A stretch of 64,000 nt of DNA from Mesostigma viride. Taxonomy: Eukaryota > Streptophyta > Mesostigmatophyceae > Mesostigmatales > Mesostigmataceae. Within the stretch, counting starts at the first letter, position 1, and every line of letters begins with the position of its first letter. This document shows positions 31,912-42,726 of the stretch, in pieces. The stretch spans positions 232,501-296,500 of the forward strand of contig RPFO01000003.1 of the NCBI GenBank assembly GCA_009746045.1, read 5' to 3'. Both the position numbers and the translations under genes were made by a program. The notes under the pieces were generated by a model that saw only the letters and a program-made list of their open reading frames with translations, made no database searches and was not told the origin of the DNA.

Positions 31912-32666
31912 GAAAGCATCAGCTAAGCTCATTCTGGTTGTGGCACAGAGGGAAAAGGGAGTCTGCACGGAGCGAGTGTGGAGGGGATGTGCTCATCGGC
32001 TCCGTTGTGGCCAACGGGAACAAAAAGGCCATCCGTGTCGTGGCATGGAGGGAATGGGCTTTGAAACACAACGGACCTGAATGTCAGCTGAGCATGCCAT
32101 GAAGGATTTTGATGGGAACCGCGTCCACAGGCGGGAAGGAAACTCGACCACTTGTTAAGGTGGTGATGAAGGTGGAAAAGCTGGTGGCTAAGGGGTTCAT
32201 GTCGCCTGGCAAGGGATTTTACGGGGCAGAAGGGGGGTCGGTCGGCGTGACGACTGGGCATGTCCTGTGGTCAGACATCCCCCCCACACACACAACATGT
32301 CGGACCTGACGACTTGTTGTCTCATCTACACAAGGAAGGAGTCGGTCGCACGCATGACGGTGGTCCTCATATTTTCAAGATTTTTTGTCAGCAATTTCAT
32401 AGTAGTATTCATTGATCACTTGGGGTATCTTTTGCGCCCCGATCGGCAGAGACAGTTGAAGCTCCTGGTGGCCCAATGGACAAATAAACGAACAGTATCA
32501 ACACCCACATCTTGCGGTACTCTTCCGCTGGGGGGTGAAACACAACAGGCCGTTTCAGAGTTTGATCAGCATGGCCATCGCTCGATTGTGTGGCAACCTG
32601 CTGGGTGGTTGCCTTTGCAAGAGCTCCGCCTTTTCTACCAGTGGGCTGCATCAGATCTGCTTGTAA
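31912..32666. other. WDR17 3' region, no further gene
   Basis: This holds the WDR17 3' UTR and downstream sequence. Variants of GTGGCATAGGA, which spans the WDR17 stop codon, recur as GTGGCACAGAGGGA and GTGGCATGGAGGGA within 150 bases. This again looks like copies of the exon end. No clear polyadenylation signal could be fixed. Confidence 0.5.
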
Positions 32667-34640
32667 GATTAATTAATTAATTAATTAGGAACATAACTCC
32701 GTTGGGAGTATATGTAGCACATAGCCCTGAGAAGGGGCATATGAGCCTATAATACATTCTAAGCTACTTCCTGCAAGGGTGGGAATGTAAACAACACTTG
32801 CTCTAGGTGCACCAGGGCACCCGCACCCTCATGGTCTATCACGCTATGCCCGGGTAAGGGGGAGCATGCCTGTGAGGGGGAAGATCATCATGGCTATACA
32901 AGAGCTATGGCATGGCTTCTCAGCAGAGAGTGACTCCCTGCATGGGCACAACATTACGAAATAAGGCTAGGCATCGTCTGGAGTGTGGCACATCATAGGC
33001 ACACATGTACATGACTAAAAAGGCTAGGCCTCAGCTGGTATAGTGCCTGTAGTAGGCGGGCATGTACAAGGCCACTGTCTAACTATTCTACACTACTGCT
33101 GTATTCCCCTAGGCTGGGGCTGGAGTTGCTGGGGCCGCGGTGGTCGAGGGGGTCGCTTGCCAGGGCTTGTGGCCGACGTAGATGGCCGCCCCCTTCCAGT
33201 ACACCGGCTGGCCCGCCTTGGTCTGCCGGAGCTGGAGGTAGGTCGACCATAGCTCCCGTCGTCGTTGTTGCTGTGCCAGGGTCAAGTCGTCGTCAAGGGT
33301 GAAGAGAGTCTTCTCGAGCCGCTTGCGGCGTCTGAGAAAAGAAATCTTGTCCGCCGGAGTCTTAAAGGTGAGAAGGAGCGGGGGCGGCCCGGCCTTACCC
33401 CGCGCGCGGGGAAGGCGGTGGGCGGCCAGCTCGATCTCACCAGTAAGGCCCATGCGATCAAGGATTTCTCTCTCAAAAACACGCGCAAGCTTCTCGGAAT
33501 TCTCACCTTCCTCCATCTTGAGATTCTTGACAATGACGTTGAGGCTGCGCTTGGCGAGCTCGGCCTCCTCGCGGAGGTCAAGCGTCTGCCGCTGGAGCTG
33601 GGCTGCGACGGCGGAGGTGGTGGAGGTGGTATGTTGCTTAAGCATGTCCGCCCAGGTCGTGATGGGAGGAGCATCGCCGGCCAGGCCAGCCGAGGCGGGC
33701 TTGGCGGCAATGTCCTTCACTGCCTGGGCGGTGAGGCCTGCTGTGTTCTGCAAGACCTCGATAGCGATTGCATTATCCTTGAGGCGCTGGTCGATGTCGC
33801 GGAGCTGGGCGGTGATGGAGTCGGTGGAGGCGGAGGGGGGGGGGGGTGGAGGCGAGGAGGGTGGCGGTGGCGGTGGGGATGGTGGGAAGCTCAGCAGCCA
33901 ACGTGCCGCCAAGTGCCGCCACATCTGCGGCAAGAGGGGTCACGTGCTGCTCGAAAGCGTCCTTGAGGAGGGTGCGGATGGTGGCTTCGGTGGGGAAGGT
34001 GGAGGGGGGCGGGTCCCAGATTGCGGATTCGGAGCGTCCAGCAAGGGAGCAGAGGGCGAAGCGTTGAAGCTTGGGGCGACTCATGCGATGGAGGATTGGG
34101 AGAGCCTCGGCGGGGTCGACAAGCTGGCCATTACCAGGCCAGCGGCCGCGGTTGTGGGACGTGAAGTGCACGCACAGGGTTAGAAGCGAGGCGTGATTGC
34201 CGGAAAACACGTCGTCCATGAAGGCTCCTATGCCTTGGCGCCAGTAGCTGGAGGCGTTGGCGTCAAAGGAGCGCTCTTCCCAGGGCGGCTCAGCAGAGCG
34301 ACTGCGCTTGGGGTCAGGCGAGGCAGATGGCGAGGCAAGCCCGGGAGGCTGGGCGAGCACCAGTGCACGACTAGTGTCACCGTTGCCATCTGGGCCGGTG
34401 GGCGAAGCTGCAGCCGAAGCTGCAGACGTATTATCATTGCCGAGCGCAGCCGCCAGGCTGCGTTGCGTCGAGAGGCGTTTGCTCATCGTATATTGCGTAA
34501 TGGCTTCGGAAAATTACATCAGCATGTGCATCGTAGAAAGACGCATCGATTGTGATATTCACGGCTAAATTCGGTGCTCAAACGTGAAAGTTATGAGCTC
34601 CGCCGTCAGCCATGGCTACCTCGTGGCATCGGCTGCATAA
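32667..34640 (-). mobile_element. ORF1p-only non-LTR-like element, best copy (minus strand)
   Basis: From right to left: a 5' leader shared with the copies at 12700-12860 and 41060-41200, ORF1 starting at 34486, its stop at 33109, about 420 bases of 3' UTR and a (TTAA/TAAT)n tail at 32667-32690. There is no RT, endonuclease or second ORF. Short sequence next to the tail (CTCCCAACGGAG) recurs in intron 9 of WDR17 near 26260, so another 3' end may be inserted there. I infer mobilisation in trans by an autonomous partner. Confidence 0.7.
33109..34486 (-). CDS. LINE-1 ORF1p-like protein (one frame break at a G run)
   Basis: Two overlapping frames, 33773-34486 and 33109-33933, form one protein of about 450 residues if shifted once at the 12-G run 33835-33846. 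The N-terminal ~150 residues are Ser/Ala/Pro-rich (start MSKRLSTQRSLAAALG), with a short helical part before the Pro run. Then a coiled coil: STDSITAQLRDIDQRLKD and LREEAELAKRSL. Then the RNA-binding half: NVIVKNLKMEEGENSEKLA, ILDRMGL, RGKAGPPPLLLTFKTPADK, FLRRRKRLEKTLFTLDDDLT, RRRELWSTYLQL and PVYWKGAAIYVG. This is the order of domains in LINE-1 ORF1p (coiled coil, RRM, C-terminal domain), which binds element RNA in cytoplasmic particles. The C-terminus is Ala/Pro/Thr-rich. Confidence 0.7.
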
Positions 34641-34942
34641 TGTTATCTTACCGCAAAACGATTGTAAGATAGTACACTAATACCCTCTTGGCTTGCAGTG
34701 CCCTACATGATTAATTGATAAATAAGCACGTGACTGCATCACATTTTCGCGTGCAGAAAGCTCCACCAACTACTTGTGTGGAGAATATGGCTTGGTAGGC
34801 AAGACGACCCCAACTTAGTCTGTGGGGTTGACTTGCACATGTGACCCAATACGGCAAACAGAGCGATTCAGGCTGGGGAGCCCGCAAACCCAGAACTAGA
34901 GCTAGGTTAGATAGCCGCACTGGTTACATTCCACCCATAATT

Positions 34943-35762
34943 GCATTGAGGATTATATATAGTCATTGAGAATGATAAATTACGGAGGTGAGATTGGCAT
35001 GCAACATAAGGAAAACCCCGAAATGAAGAAGAACCCTGAAGAAAATAATAGTAATCTGATGTGCACACTAGCTTCAACATCCAAGGATCACGCCAGAGGC
35101 ACAAGGTACAACTGACTACATCACAAAACTACGACACCCAGCAACATCGCTGCCGGCCCACCATGCAGGCCTGGGAGGGATCTAGAACGTATGGGTCGCG
35201 ACAAAGTCGGCCCGGTTGCGGCGGAATAACACATCAGCGGCACGGTGCGAGTGAGAGCGAGTCAGTGACAGGCGCTGCCGCCAATACGAGGACCACGTGC
35301 GGGCAGACCACGGGGCGGTCTGACCCTCGAGGTCAAGGCGGTCTTCACGGCGCTGGCAGCACTCGTGGAAAAACTCCGCCGTCTTTGGGCCCATGGCCCC
35401 GAACTCCTCAAGGACAAAGGGGATGACCCGGTGGGGCCCCACATTGCCGTAGGAGGCAAACTTGTCGCGCTCAGCCACAGCGGCTGCAGCGCCGGCATCC
35501 ACCCACCCGGAGGATGTGACGACCGGAGAGCGGCGCCGAGCCACGGAGACATCGATGAGCAGGTGGCAACCCTGCCCATCATCGTCAAGCACGGTAATGT
35601 CGGGGCGGTGGTTGGGTGAATAGAGGGCGGCCCCATCCGCGTCCTCGATCGCACTTGATGGTGGAGTGGGGAAAGACCGACCGAACCATGGCACACACGG
35701 CCACCCGGAGGAGAGGCGGTATGGAGATCTAGAGGAACCAGTTCTGGTTCTGCTGGCCACCC
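34943..35762 (-). mobile_element. RLE retroelement copy, 3' half (interrupted)
   Basis: This is the 3' UTR and endonuclease region of the same family as 5008-6150, on the minus strand. The coding part (35182-35762) keeps HRPDITVLDDDGQGCHLLID and the C-terminal EFGAMGPKTAEFFHECCQRR, with at least one frame change near 35640. It stops abruptly at 35762, where another element begins. The upstream half resumes at 38270, so the original copy ran from about 39215 to 34943. Confidence 0.8.
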
Positions 35763-36842
35763 TGTCGCGTTTGCGTGCCATATCATCCTAGACTGGTCAT
35801 TACCGCTTCTTGGAATGCATCCACTATCAGCAGTAATCATGTGTGAGATATGCCACCTTAAAATGAGAATGAAAGGTGCGGTCCTTTATGGCACCGCCAC
35901 CTTCATGACAGGCAATCCGGCCCAACCAGCCGATTCTTGAGACCATGCTTTATCATTAAAGCAACCAAATGACATTTCAATTCCAATGAGATACATGACG
36001 AATTACAAAGAGTGTCGAGTTGTAATGTTGTAGTTATAAGAGCAGCTGTGAGGTCCCTTGGTTGACGCCACTGCAGGCCCCTTGTGGCGGCAGTGCGCGT
36101 GTGTTCCCGACCTAGTTCCTACTGGCATTCTTGCCAACGACGACCAGGGTGCCCGAAGGCCCTGTCCCTTGTCTCGTTCTCAGTCTTACACACATTCTTA
36201 ACAAAACCAATACATTGTCATATCCGTCAGTCCATCCTCATGGCAACTGACTGCATGCAACCACTCACGGGGGCTGCTCCGGGCTGCTCGAACTATTTCA
36301 CCCCATGAAGACAACAAACCAGTTGTGAGGGAGAGAAACGGACGAACAACGACCACCATGGTTCGTTGCTCATCCTTCTATACTGCTCAAAGCTCAAGCC
36401 TGGCGGCTGGCGCCACTACGCCACTTTAGACATCAGCCAATCATAACATTGTCTAATTTCCGACAAGCTAAACTTCAAGCTTTATCTGTCAAGCGAACAC
36501 AAATATACAAGGGCAAATCTATCGGCTATGCCAGGCACCGCCTGGGGCTTCCTTGCATTTGTGTCTGGTGTCCCACGTTGAAATCCTGAAATTGCACATC
36601 TGCTCAGTGCCTCGCCGGCTTGCTGCGTACCAGCATTCGGCAAACTGCCCTTGTGACGAATGTCAGTGAAATTCAGGTCCGCCCAAAAGTTCCGTCAGCA
36701 AATTCAGCGGACTTGGCGCGTGAGTACAATTGAGATCCGCGGCGTCAGTACCGGGCCGCGGTATAGCAACCCGCACAAGGCTGCGGACGTCAGAATTACG
36801 CTAAAATCTGAATTGCGGACGTGATAGATCACGGACGCGACA
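35763..36842. mobile_element. TG...CA element, unit 1 (1080 bp) of a head-to-tail pair
   Basis: Begins TGTCGCG and ends CGCGACA (terminal inverted repeat of 7-8 bases). Together with unit 2 it is flanked by ACCC on both sides (35759-35762 and 38270-38273), present once in the intact retroelement, so it is an insertion with a 4-bp target duplication. No ORF above 81 codons and no known protein motif. TG...CA ends and a 4-bp duplication fit either a solo LTR or a non-autonomous DNA transposon. Confidence 0.75.
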
Positions 36843-36844
36843 GC

Positions 36845-38269
36845 TGTCGCGTTTGCGTGCCATATCATCCTGGACTGGTCATTACCGCTACTTGGAATGC
36901 ATCCACTATCAGCAGTAATCATGTGTGAGATATGCCACCTCCCCCCCACTATTTAGCTCACAACAACGTGAGAGCAAAAAGTGAAAGAAAGGCATCTCAC
37001 ACTAAAGAAGGAAGCCCAAAGAGGGCGTCATTCCAGGCAGCAGCAAAAAGGAAAAAAAAATCCAGCTGCTCCAAGATGCTTTTCCAGGATCAGCAACAAC
37101 CTTAACATGCATGCTTTTAAAGGCTTAGCAATAACCCCTTCAATGGCTTTTTACCGGGAAAAGCCTAACCTCTTCAGATGCTTTTGAAGGCTAAGCAATA
37201 ACCTCTTCCTTGTGCTTCCCTGGGTGAAGCAGGAGGAACATCCAGGCTGGCCGGACTGAACCCATCATGGGTTGTTCGTCCGTTTAAAATGAGAATGAAA
37301 GGTGCGGTCCTTTATGGCACCGCCACCTTCATGACAGGCAATCCGGCCCAACCAGCCGATTCTTGAGACCATGCTTTATCATTAAAGCAACCAAAAGACA
37401 TTTCAATTCCAATGAGATACATGACGAATTACAAAGAGTGTCGAGTTGTAATGTTGTAGTTATAAGAGCAGCTGTGAGGTCCCTTGGTTGACGCCACTGC
37501 AGGCCCCTTGTGGCGGCAGTGCGCGTGTGTTCCCGACCTAGTTCCTACTGGCATTCTTGCCAACGACGACCAGGGTGCCCGAAGGCCCTGTCCCTTGTCT
37601 CGTTCTCAGTCTTACACACATTCTTAACAAAACCAATACATTGTCATATCCGTCAGTCCATCCTCATGGCAACTGACTGCATGCAACCACTCACGGGGGC
37701 TGCTCCGGGCTGCTCGAACTATTTCACCCCATGAAGACAACAAACCAGTTGTGAGGGAGAGAAACGGACGAACAACGACCACCATGGTTCGTTGCTCATC
37801 CTTCTATACTGCTCAAAGCTCAAGCCTGGCGGCTGGCGCCACTAGCGCCACTTTAGACATCAGCCAATCATAACATTGTCTAATTTCCGACAAGCTAAAC
37901 TTCAAGCTTTATCTGTCAAGCGAACACAAATATACAAGGGCAAATCTATCGGCTATGCCAGGCACCGCCTGGGGCTTCCTTGCATTTGTGTCTGGTGTCC
38001 CACGTTGAAATCCTGAAATTGCACATCTGCTCAGTGCCTCGCCGGCTTGCTGCGTACCAGCATTCGGCAAACTGCCCTTGTGACGAATGTCAGTGAAATT
38101 CAGGTCCGCCCAAAAGTTCCGTCAGCAAATTCAGCGGACTTGGCGCGTGAGTACAATTGAGATCCGCGGCATCAGTACCGGGCCGCGGTATAGCAACCCG
38201 CACAAGGCTGCGGACGTCAGAATTACGCTAAAATCTGAATTGCGGACGTGATAGATCACGGACGCGACA
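36845..38269. mobile_element. TG...CA element, unit 2 (1425 bp) of a head-to-tail pair
   Basis: Nearly identical to unit 1 and in the same orientation, but with 344 extra bases at 36941-37284. Only GC separates the end of unit 1 from the start of unit 2, giving the perfect palindrome CGCGACAGCTGTCGCG at 36836-36851. The extra block contains three imperfect copies of a GATGCTTTT/AAGGCT-AGCAATAACC motif, and its right end (GTTGTTCGTCCGTTT) is the reverse complement of 37762-37776 in the same unit. Unit 1 may be the internally deleted form. Confidence 0.75.
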
Positions 38270-39215
38270 ACCCATGCACGCGATGTAGTGCGTCCCAGTA
38301 GTATCGAGAGCAAGCCCACAGCTAGCTGCCGCAGGACGCACCCGCCGTGATGAGAGGTTGCGGGGCAAACAGCTAGTGGTGGCGGAGAGCAACAGCATAA
38401 AGGGCCGGAACCAGCGTGAACAAAGGGCTCATGGGGAGGGCGTGCAGGAATGCGGCCCCCACGCTCCCCTCAAGGGACACGGAGTGAAGCCAAGCCTTCC
38501 CCTGATCGTTTAAGCTCGCATGCAGACCCATCCAGTCGGCGCAGTGTAGTATGCCCGCGTAGGTCTTATGTTGGACTTCATGAACGCATGCAGGCAGGGA
38601 AGACACTAGGACTGACGACAGTGGACACGCCGGGCGTGCCCCGGGGCAGGCGACGGTGGAAGGCCTGGGCGGGGCGGACCAGGTCGCAGGCCTGCTGGAT
38701 CCCGAGGTAAGAATCCTGCACAGCCAGCACAAAGGGAAAGGGGGATGGGGTGACCAAGTCGGGAATGGCGCTGACGGCGCTGGGGACCAACCGGCGGATC
38801 TCCGCCCAGGCCTGAGCAACAGAGCCAAGGAAGGCGGCGGGGGCGAGGCGGGCGGCACGGGTGAGCCCACACCCGCCCATGCGGCAGGGAAGGGTGGCCA
38901 AGCGCATGGAGTGAGCTGGCACAGGCTAGGGCTGGGGAGGAGCACCTGCAAGGCGGCCTGAATGCGCTCGTCGTGGCCTGCAAGCCGCACCAAGTGGGGG
39001 GGAGCGCCACGGAGCCAGTGAACCACCCACGGGTACGGGCGCAAAACCACAGGAGGAGCCCTTTGGTCTGGGGGTCTTTGAGGCGCGCCAAAGACTCAAG
39101 GACATGGGTGCGCTGTTCCACGGTGGCCCGGAGTTCCTCTTCGACGAAGTCAGGGTCACCCACAGGGACGCCCACCAGGCACGAGAAAACACGGGCGCCC
39201 GCGCCAAAACACGGG
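38270..39215 (-). mobile_element. RLE retroelement copy, upstream half
   Basis: Continuation of the copy broken at 35762. Read on the minus strand, it gives the end of the RT-linked region (DPQTKGLLLWFCA, MGGCGLTRAARLAPAAFLGS), then KTYAGILHCADWMGLHASLN and FLHALPMSPLFTLVPALYAV, leading to the zinc knuckle CGS-like region at 38272-38340. Frame changes occur near 38930 and 38600, so the gene is a pseudogene. At 39215 it meets a plus-strand copy. Confidence 0.75.
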
Positions 39216-39216
39216 T

Positions 39217-39711
39217 CATCCCCTTAGCTTTGTCCTTGAGGAGGAGTTCGGGGCCATGGGCCCCGAGACGTACAGCGGAGTTTTTCCACGAGTGCTGCCA
39301 GCGCCGCGAAGACCGCCTCGATCGACCTCGAGGGTCAGACCGCCCCGTGGTCTGCCCGCACGTGATCCTGGTATTGGCGGCAGCGCCTGTCACTCGCCCT
39401 CACTCGCACAGTCGCACCGCACGTGGCTGATGTGTTATTCCGCCGCACCCAGGCCGACTTTGATCGCGACCCATACGTTCTAGATCCCTCCCAGGCCTGT
39501 GCACATGGTGGGCCGGCAGCGATGTTGCTGCGTCGGTCGTAGTTTTGTGATGTAGTTAGTTGTACCTTGTGCAACTGGCGTGATCCTTGAATGACCGTGT
39601 CAGATTCCTATTAACTTCTTCAGGGTTCTTCTTCTTTTCGGGGTTTTCCTTATGTTGTGCATGCCCCTCTCACCTCCGTAACTTATCATAATTCTCAATG
39701 AATATATATTT
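39217..39711 (+). mobile_element. RLE retroelement, short plus-strand 3' copy
   Basis: Starts with CGGGTCATCCCC, equivalent to 5693 in the first copy, and runs through the protein C-terminus and whole 3' UTR to AATGAATATATA. The frame is broken. It lies head-to-head with the minus-strand copy on its left, and at 39712-39775 it is followed by about 60 bases of the same 3' end in inverted orientation (ending in GGCATGCAACATAAGGA). Confidence 0.75.
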
Positions 39712-39775
39712 ATTGGGAATGGTAAATTACAGATCGAGGTGATCGAGAGTGGCATGCAACATAAGGAAATTTACG

Positions 39776-41059
39776 CTCGCGCCGGGAGTCCCCGTCCGGA
39801 GTCTGCTCATGAACTCTGGCCAGCTAGATAGCTTGTCACTGGAAGCGCGGGCGTTGGGGCTTATGCAGGTCAGCAAGAAAACGGAGGTAATCATGGCCGG
39901 CCATCGGCTTCCCCGCTGGGACCACTCCCTCAGACCCTCACCCACCGGCCCTCCTCCTCAGTGCTGGACGGAATTAAGCCCCGTCTCGATCCCCGGCGAC
40001 TCGCTTCAATTAAGCTCCTTGGCAGCTGCCACCAGCTCCTTGGCAGGCTCCCCTCCACGTACGGCCGACGACATCAACACCCGCATTGGCCGGCTAGCTA
40101 TAGGCCTGGGCGGCCCTCCGGCCTCCGCCGCCTCGACAGGTTCTGGAGTCATGAATGCACATGTCGCTATACCTGAGTGAGCGGCGCAAGCGCATGCAAT
40201 CTGTTCCAGGCTCTTGTCCTCAGCATCCTCCTCAGTTTACGGGCCTGCAAGGCGTGGCCGGACCAGTGGACCAGCTATAGGCGCTGAGCAAGCAGCTTGA
40301 CGGCACTGTCACTCGAATGGTCCATCACATCCGGCTGGGCGTCCGGCCGCTACCAAGATCGAGCTCCGCACCCGGGCCGAGCTCTACTGCGAGCTCCACC
40401 ACACAACTCCATCTTGTCAACCATACTGGTCATCCGACACCACCGCCTCCTCTTTGCCAGCCATGTCGTGCTCGCACAGACCAGGTGAAGTCCGATGTGG
40501 GCCCTGCGCCGGGCGGCCGGGCTTAAGACTGGCCAACCAGGTACGTAGTAGGCACCTGAGTCCTCCTATGGCAGGGTTCCCTTGTCCCGTCGCAACCCAG
40601 TGTCAAACGTGCGCGCGCACCCCGCACCGACGCGGCGCATGCACCTATGTGTGACACAACTATAAATGGAAGATTAACTAATGGCTTGACGGGATGCAGG
40701 GCTTCTGGGACTATCTATCTGTACTCCATATGCCCGCAGGGTACCTAGCTAGACAAGCAGAAGACATTGGCTGCTGTCTGCGATAAGCACCAGTTCCTGA
40801 GGGGCATGCTCCTGTTTTATGCCCACGGCCGGGGCCCCGCGGCCCATTGCTAGAATGCAGGGTATAGAAGTCCGCAGGTGGAGGTTATTGATATTGCCCC
40901 TCGATAAGTGAGGACAGCCGCCTCGTCGAACTACCGCCTCGTCTGCCATTACAGTAGAGGACAGCTCAGATGAGGATTACTGATCCCCCTCTAGTGACTC
41001 AACATGCATGGACGGGGAATGATGCAGACATGAATGCATGGCCTATATGAGCTGCACGA
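39776..41059. other. No supported gene
   Basis: A 143-codon plus-strand frame at 39749-40180 has no recognisable domain and starts inside the inverted 3' tail of a retroelement. I regard it as doubtful. Nothing else is recognised apart from scattered CAGCTCCTTGGCAG-like repeats near 40016-40050. Confidence 0.4.
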
Positions 41060-41910
41060 GCCACGAGATATAGCCATGGCTGACGGCGGACGGGTCATAA
41101 CTTTCAGTTTGGGCACGTTTGGGCTGTGAATCATCACAATCGCTTCGTCTTTTAAGACACACGCTCTGATATATTTTCCCAAACGGGCCGAAGCTATATA
41201 ACACAATACTATGACGAGCAAAGGCTCCTCTACGCAACGCAGCCAGGCTGCATGGCGGCTGCGCTGAGCGGCAATGAAAATATGACTTCAGCTCCGGCTG
41301 CAGCTTCACCCTCAGCTCGGCCTAGCTAGCTGGAAGGCAGCAGCGCCACTAGCCTTGGAAGCGCTGGTGCAGTCGCCCAGCCCCCCCCCGCGGGCTTGCC
41401 TCGCCCTCGGCATCGCGCCTGAGCCCAAGCGCAGTCGCCCTGCCGCACCGCGAGCCATGGACCGAGCGTGACTTTGACGCCAGCCAGCCCGGCTTTTTTT
41501 AACAGCCCCCAATCCGGCTCCTGGATCACGTGTTTCAGTATGGGTCGCACGCCTCGCTCCAATTAATTGCCCTGTCTGTGCCAGCACCTTAATTAATTAT
41601 ACACCACCATGCGCCTAGCTACGCAATGGAGCTGACGGCCGGTAATTTTCCCACCGTGGACCTGACCTGCCCCTGCCCAGCCGGGTATTGTCCTCGCCTT
41701 CAGCTCGCCGCGATCTCTTCTCAGTCCCTCTCTGGCGCTCTGGCGCGCCCCTGCCGACGACCTCTGGGTCCCCTCGGCCCCCTTGACCGAAGCCACCTGT
41801 AATCAGCTCCCTCGATCCTTCAGGAGGCCATCACGCAGCATGCGCGTGACTCTCCTAGCTGCGGATGTGGTAGCCATGGGCAGCACGCTGGCTGCCGAGC
41901 TCCCCATCAC
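41060..41910 (+). mobile_element. ORF1p-like element, decayed 5' fragment (plus strand)
   Basis: Plus-strand counterpart of the copies at 11545 and 32667. Shared pieces are the leader (GCCATGGCTGACGGCGGA, AATCGCTTCGTCTTT), the start region ACGCAACGCAGCCAGGCTGC at 41235, GTATGGGTCGCACGCCTCGC at 41538, and further on GCAGCACGCTGGCTGCCGAG at 41881. About 240 unrelated bases containing TTAATTAATT interrupt it at ~41565-41805. The 3' half is missing. The minus-strand ORFs here are shadows. Confidence 0.65.
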
Positions 41911-42229
41911 AACACCTTGAAATGGCCTTTTTTTTACATAAATTATGACCCATGGCAAGTTTATTGTCAGATTGACCTAGGATTGGATCCCACCACTCCC
42001 CGGGATGTGTCTGGCTAGTGGTGGAGTAGTTGAGTCAAAATGTTAAGTTTACATGGTACTCCCTGCTTAAGTTAACTCCAGATCCAAGGCCAAAACTGGC
42101 CAACTAAACCACTTGCACTTGCATAGAAACAATATTTAGTTGATCTCAGATTATTATGCTGTAACTTTGCAGTGGTGATGAGTAATAGTTGTTCTAACCT
42201 TGTACAAAGTTCTACGCCATTTGGAGCCC

Positions 42230-42610
42230 TAGTTGGTGACAAATGCTAGCAAAATTTTGCTAGCATTTGTCATTAATGGCCATTTTAAATCAATATTTAA
42301 CCCAAATAATGTCAGAATGCCACCAAAACTTATTGCCATCATGCCAGCACCTGAAGCAAGGTCTCAACAAGTCATGAGCAAAAATTCAGATCATGCTGAG
42401 CCCAAAATGGTGACATTTGCCAGCATTGTCACCATTTTTTGCTTTTTTACTCACAATTTTAACAACATTAACCACCAAAACATTCTCCAAGCTGGGGCAC
42501 ATCATTTAAATCTTTGCAGGCAACTCAAGAATGACTAGTACAAACACTATGCAAAAACTTGGTGCATGTGAACGCCTGAGTGGCGACCATTGCTAGCAGA
42601 ATCCATCATG
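42230..42610. repeat. Degraded ~173-bp array, third locus
   Basis: GCTAGCA-type cores at 42244 and 42258 (an inverted pair, ATGCTAGCAAAATTTTGCTAGCAT), a related GACATTTGCCAGCATTGTCAC near 42414-42434, and GCTAGCAGAA at ~42592. The spacings of about 173-175 bases match the arrays at 4163 and 10156. There is no associated ORF; the Ty3 element lies about 120 bases to the right. Confidence 0.55.
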
Positions 42611-42726
42611 TAAGGTAGGCATTGCCATGCAGTATGCCACAAAGCTGTGATGTGCAGTGCATGTCCATATGTATTTAAAAATATAATTACTTACAGCAGA
42701 GTGAAATCACTCAAACCAAAGCAAAC

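Noticed and set aside
39749-40180. 143-codon plus-strand ORF as a gene
   Set aside because: It starts inside an inverted retroelement tail and shows no domain or clear codon bias.
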